Part shown: positions 59,969 through 64,000 of the stretch, one piece after another
How the letters are laid out: each line of letters opens with the position of its first letter
Numbering within the stretch: the first letter of the stretch is position 1
Assembly: GCF_036711975.1 (NCBI RefSeq)
Contig: NC_091970.1
Coordinates: 8,191,501-8,255,500, forward strand
Direction of reading: 5' to 3'
Source: Onthophagus taurus
Lineage: Eukaryota; Arthropoda; Insecta; Coleoptera; Scarabaeidae
DNA: 64,000 nt
The notes under the pieces: model-generated
What the model was told of the DNA's origin: nothing
Databases searched by the model: none
Seen by the model: the letters and a program-made list of their open reading frames with translations, nothing else
Program-made: the position numbers and the translations under genes

Positions 59969-60983
59969 TTGACAATCATTGTCTTAATAAAATATCTAAA
60001 CCAATTGGTTGCCATGGTTACTGCTATTTTTCTACCTCAAATGAATGGAAAATCATGAAACATTAAGGCAATTTTTCTCGAAAATTTTGTTATGTAACTA
60101 ATATTAATTTTGACTGTACCAAATTCAGAAAAAAATTTTCTTTCATATTTCGTAATAAAAATGGAGGATTTCTATTTGAAAAAAATAGCGATGTCATAAC
60201 TAGTTTAAAAAAAAAATTTTAAAACTATACCAAAAAATTGCAAATAATTTAAATCCGTTACTTTTGGGAAGCACTGTATAACAAATTTTAGAACAATTAC
60301 GGACTCACGTGACTGTATAAGCGCGTATACTGAAAGATTAATTCATTTAAACCTCTAGGAGTAAATAACTAAGATTGATTTTGTACTCTTTTTTTACTAT
60401 GCACTTCCACCTCTAGACTTAGTGGAACATTTAATTTTAAAAGAGAAAGGAAAGAACCAGATTCTTGAAGAGTTATTGTCTATGTAATTACCTTTTATAA
60501 TCCGATTTATTGTAATTTATTTTAATTAAAGAAATTATTTTTTCGGATTATAAACGGTTAATACATTTTCTTTTCTTTCTAATAACACATAATTTCTGCG
60601 CATTTTTTAGAATTATTAACGCTCTGTGTATTTTTTGGAAGAAACTTTTGTTAGAAAAAATATTCCTTTTAGATATAAAAATAATTTGAAATTTCAAAGT
60701 TAACTTTTTAAGCTTTTTAAGTATTTACATTATTACACAACGGAGCGATTTAATTACAATTAAATCGATTCAATAAAAAAAAGTCTAGAGGAAAAATACT
60801 TACGCAAACGAAACGACACAAGGCAGCAAGTGAGAATGCAACATTTTTGTTTAAATCATTCCCACAAATAACATCTAAAACGTTTTATATACAATTTCTT
60901 CACACATAAATCGGTTTTCGCGTGTCTTTTTTGCTTCCATTTCGGTCCAACATAAACCATTCTTCACCGCTGCTATTACAAAG
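59969..60983. other. AT-rich 3' flank of the GPR158-like gene
   Basis: No coding region seen. About 60006-60022 reads TTGGTTGCCATGGTTAC, resembling an X-box palindrome; this may be chance. Confidence 0.35.
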
Positions 60984-62328
60984 TCACAGTTCTTCTGGAG
61001 GTTTTGATAGAAGACATCCTTGCTTCGATAAAGGACTATGAATAACGGGGGCGTTTAAGTTGCTAAAATAACCTCCAATTTTCGGTTTAACATGCCGATT
61101 ATTAGTTTCCATGTGAACAATTTTCATAAATTCGATTTGTGCGGCCAATTTTTGAATTTCTTCTTTTAACTCTTCGTTTTCTTGGTATAAATCGGGGGCT
61201 TCCTCAGAAACTAAACCGATTCCGTTTAACGAAAATGAAGCTGTAACACCGCGAGATCTCGCCCTGTTATCCCATTGGTCTCCTTGACCGCGGAGAACTC
61301 GAACTACTTTTGGCCCAAAAACTAAACCAATCGTTACTGAGGTTGAAAGTTGAGTTCGAATGAATCCTAAGAGGTATTTTATATCCGGTCCAGCTTTCGG
61401 AAATATTAATAAACTAAAAAATTAAATTAATTAATAAATTTTTATTAATTTTAATCATTTTTTTGTACTCACTGAAAAGCAACCATAGCAATATTAACAA
61501 CGGCGATGTTGTAAATAGCATAGCTAATTAATCGCGCTTCGTTATAAAGCGATTCGGCGTTTCGCACATTGTAACAAACCCGAATTCCCCAAGCTAAAAA
61601 AAGAACTTCCCCAATAGCCAAACTGTGATCCCACCAATTATAAGTACACTGATTAAATTTTAATCCAACGGAATCCGTGATGACTTCGGCCGCTGGAGTG
61701 GCCGATAACGTCCATGTACTTAAATAAATGAGCATCACAAGTAATATGGGGACCATCCATTGCAATAACTGTTTGTCGGTTAATTTTACTTTATGCGCAG
61801 ATTTAACTCTGTACGTTAATGAAACTCTCCACGTCTTCATTAATAAAGCAGTGTAAGTTATACAAAATCCTAAATGTCTCGACCATTTAGTTGCTATACA
61901 TGAATACATGTCTAAAACCGGAAATATAGCCGCCATCTACAAAAAACTTGGTTTAAAAGAATTAACAAAAATGTTTCTTATTGAATTCACCTCAAGGTAC
62001 ATTGTAGCACAACCCAACAAAGTTATTGCTAAAAAAATTGGGCTGGCAACTTTAAAAACTTTTAATTTTCGATGACGAAACATGTAAATGATTAAGATTA
62101 CTGTACAAATTGCACAGGTTACGCTAAATATTAATAAAGTAACCCTAAAACAATTTTTTTTTGATTATTAAAAATATGGTGAAGAAAGTTTTTACCTGAA
62201 AGCCCAATGATAAGTTGCCAAACATGGTTGAGGACCGATGCAAGTTTCACAACCCGGAGCGCATTGTAAACAGTGAAAAATGTCTCCCCAAAATGGACTA
62301 CTGTTCTCTTTCATTGCATTAAATGCCA
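60984..62328 (-). CDS. GPR158/GPR179-like class C G-protein-coupled receptor, 3' four exons (392 aa seen)
   Basis: Minus-strand exons 62196-62328, 61991-62144, 61473-61936 and 60984-61413 join in frame (phases 1, 0, 2) to a TGA stop. The first shows the end of the ectodomain with a Cys-rich segment ([20 protein letters not shown]). The second gives TM1-TM2 ([33 protein letters not shown]). The third gives TM3 to the start of TM7 ([41 protein letters not shown]). The fourth gives TM7 ([18 protein letters not shown]) and a tail with a coiled segment ([20 protein letters not shown]). [16 protein letters not shown] is distinctive for the GPR158-type orphan receptors. The long N-terminal ectodomain lies further right, beyond the repeats or outside the window. 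Confidence 0.85.
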
Positions 62329-62397
62329 CTAAAATCAAATAGAATCATTTTAGATTAAATATAAAACTTCTGATCTCGGCGATTTGAGACGAAATCG

Positions 62398-64000
62398 TTT
62401 TTATATATCTTGGTAAAGATGCAAAGTCCTTTATAAGAAAATATTTATCCTCACTCTGCCGAGGTCGCTTGCGGGCGAGGCAGTAGAATTCTCAAAAAGT
62501 GATAATTTTGTCTTAACATATCAAAACCGGTGCCTCGCCCGTAGACGACCTCGGCGATTTGAAACAAAATCGTTCCTTATACAGGTTCAGTTTTTAATCG
62601 GGAAATTTTACTAGGATGTAGTACTTGCCAAAATAACACAAGTATTTTATATAAACATAGGGTCGCAACTCTTTTGTTTTAGAGCTATGAGCGATCAAAG
62701 TTGATCCGAAAATTTACATTTTGTTTTGTATTTCGGCTGTAAGTAAACCGTTGAATTTGAAACTTTGTACGTATTCACTACTGGTTAAGACGTTATTTTC
62801 AAGCATACTTTAAACTTCACTAGCGCCCTCTAAAGGGATGAAATTCACCACTCTCTTGATTTTTTTATAAGAACTTTCTAACGCTATGGAATATTAACAT
62901 AAAAAAATATGGATTGTATAGCTTATTCTTTAGTGGTACTTTTTTGTCTCTTTAGTATTTTCCTTATAGTTAATAGTTTCCGTGTAAAAAAATAAAATAT
63001 CGTGCCATGTACCGCTATATGCCGCCATGTTTAGCTAAAATTATTCTAAAAGTTAGCTCTGAGAACATGTAAGTTTTATTTACAGTGAATCCTCATAATT
63101 ATTTCTGGTTATTAATAATTTTTGACGGTTATTAAACAAGAGCATCAATTTTTTAATATTGTTTAAAACAACGTAATTTGTTCAGACAGGCATTAATCTT
63201 ATTTATGGTTTTTCTTATGAAAATCACAATTAATTGGTGTTATTTAGTTAGTACTAGATCCTAGTAAGTGCACAACTTCCATAGCCACCTATAAAGAAAA
63301 AATTTTTTTTAATAATAGCAGCGCTTTACAGTCCAATGTAGCATATTTTCTTTTTTTACGCTAAAACTATTATCTTTAAGGAAAAAACTAAAGAGACAAA
63401 AACGTACCAATAATGAATAAGCTTTACAACCCATATTTTTTTATGTTAATATTCCATGGCGTTAAGAAGTTGTTATAAAAAAATCAAACACGTTGTGAAT
63501 TTCATCCCCTTAGAGGGCGCTAGGGAAGTTTAAGGTATGGTTGAAAATAAGATATGAACCAGTAGTACATACATACAAAATTTCAAATTCTGGGGTTTAC
63601 TCATACCCGAAATAAAAGATAAAATGTAAATTTTTGGCTCAACTTTGACAGCTCATAGCTCGGAAACAAAAGAGTTGTGACCCTATGTGTATATAAAAAA
63701 CTTGTGTTTTTTGGCAAGTACTACGTCCTAGTAAAGTTTCCCGATTAAAAACTGAACCACCCTGTATATCTTGGTAAATATGCAAAGTCCCTTATAAGAA
63801 AACATTTATCCTCACTCTGCCGAGATCGCTTGCGGGCGAAGCAGCAGAATTCCCAAAAAGTGATAATTTTGTATTAATATATCAAAACTGGCACCGCGCC
63901 CATAGACGACCTCGGCAATTTGAAGCAAAATCGTTTCTTATATATCTTGGTAAAGATGCAAAGTCCCTTATAAGAAAATATTTATCCTCACTCTGCCGAC
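62398..64000. repeat. ~176-bp tandem repeat, split by a foldback element, running off the window end
   Basis: TCTTGGTAAA(G/T)ATGCAAAGTC occurs near 62408, 63769 and 63945; the last two are 176 bp apart. Each unit holds a GC-rich inverted pair (TGCCGAGGTCGCTTGCGGGC and, ~60 bp on, GCCTCGCCCGTAGACGACCT). The first unit is separated from the others by the element at 62581-63764. Confidence 0.8.
62581..63764. mobile_element. Second foldback element, ~380-bp inverted arms
   Basis: The left arm (ACAGGTTCAGTTTTTAATCG at 62581, to about 62990) returns in reverse complement at about 63365-63764, where the end reads CTGAACCACCCTGT. The left end lacks three bases (GTG) of the matching terminus. The ~370-bp centre has no coding capacity. 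TATA on both sides suggests TA insertion. Its ends (ACAGGGTG) resemble those of the foldback at 474-2554, but the arms are different sequences. Confidence 0.75.

Noticed and set aside
60006-60022. X-box-like GTTGCCATGGTTAC downstream of the receptor gene
   Set aside because: One half fits poorly and no ciliary gene start is nearby, so a chance palindrome is as likely.

Overview
The window is AT-rich animal genomic DNA, most likely from an insect and probably a beetle. The reasons are introns of about 50 bp, an insect-type carboxylesterase cluster, an insect-type HCN-like channel, P-like and mariner-like DNA transposons, and a very high load of complex satellites. The beetle assignment is a judgement from gene style; no single diagnostic base supports it.

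Layout. 1-3.7 kb: a foldback transposon and intron of a two-pore K+ channel gene (minus strand), whose first coding exon lies at 3749-3950. 4.1-11.3 kb: two oppositely oriented arrays of a ~762-778 bp repeat studded with ACCGGAAGT motifs. 12.0-28.5 kb: a carboxylesterase cluster with three apparently intact genes (547, 549 and 549 aa; copy 1 on plus, copy 2 on minus, copy 3 on plus, copies 2 and 3 head to head). It also holds relics of further copies. Its introns and spacers contain a 189-bp satellite inside pogo-like terminal repeats, a 193-bp satellite and a 123-bp repeat. 29.0-38.5 kb: a Cep131/dilatory gene (minus, six exons, 906 aa) whose large exon sits between two ~590-bp satellite arrays. 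An in-frame, internally deleted copy of its last two exons lies downstream. 38.7-44.7 kb: an HCN/CNG-like channel (plus, four exons, 520 aa) sharing a ~205-bp divergent promoter region with Cep131. 46.3-55.2 kb: a transposon nest: a THAP-domain gene relic, then a mariner-like element with ~480-bp terminal inverted repeats interrupted by a P-like element. 57.0-60.0 kb: a LINE crumb, a piece of the ACCGGAAGT repeat and nine 279-bp tandem units. 61.0-62.3 kb: the 3' half of a GPR158-like class C receptor (minus), followed by a tandem array split by a second foldback element.

How the parts relate. The esterases are secreted serine hydrolases with complete Ser-Glu-His triads and a shared promoter box. 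Cep131 is a centriolar/ciliary protein. The channel and the receptor are membrane signalling proteins. No operon-like cooperation is expected. The most distinctive signals are structural. Two short scars match P-element excision footprints (17-nt terminus remnants between 7-bp target duplications), and one intact P-like copy has the same termini. Other notable signals are a 52-bp intron present in only one esterase paralogue and a mini-Cep131 duplicate that keeps frame and splice sites after losing 1,287 bp. All intron/exon models come from reading splice sites and paralogue alignment by eye.
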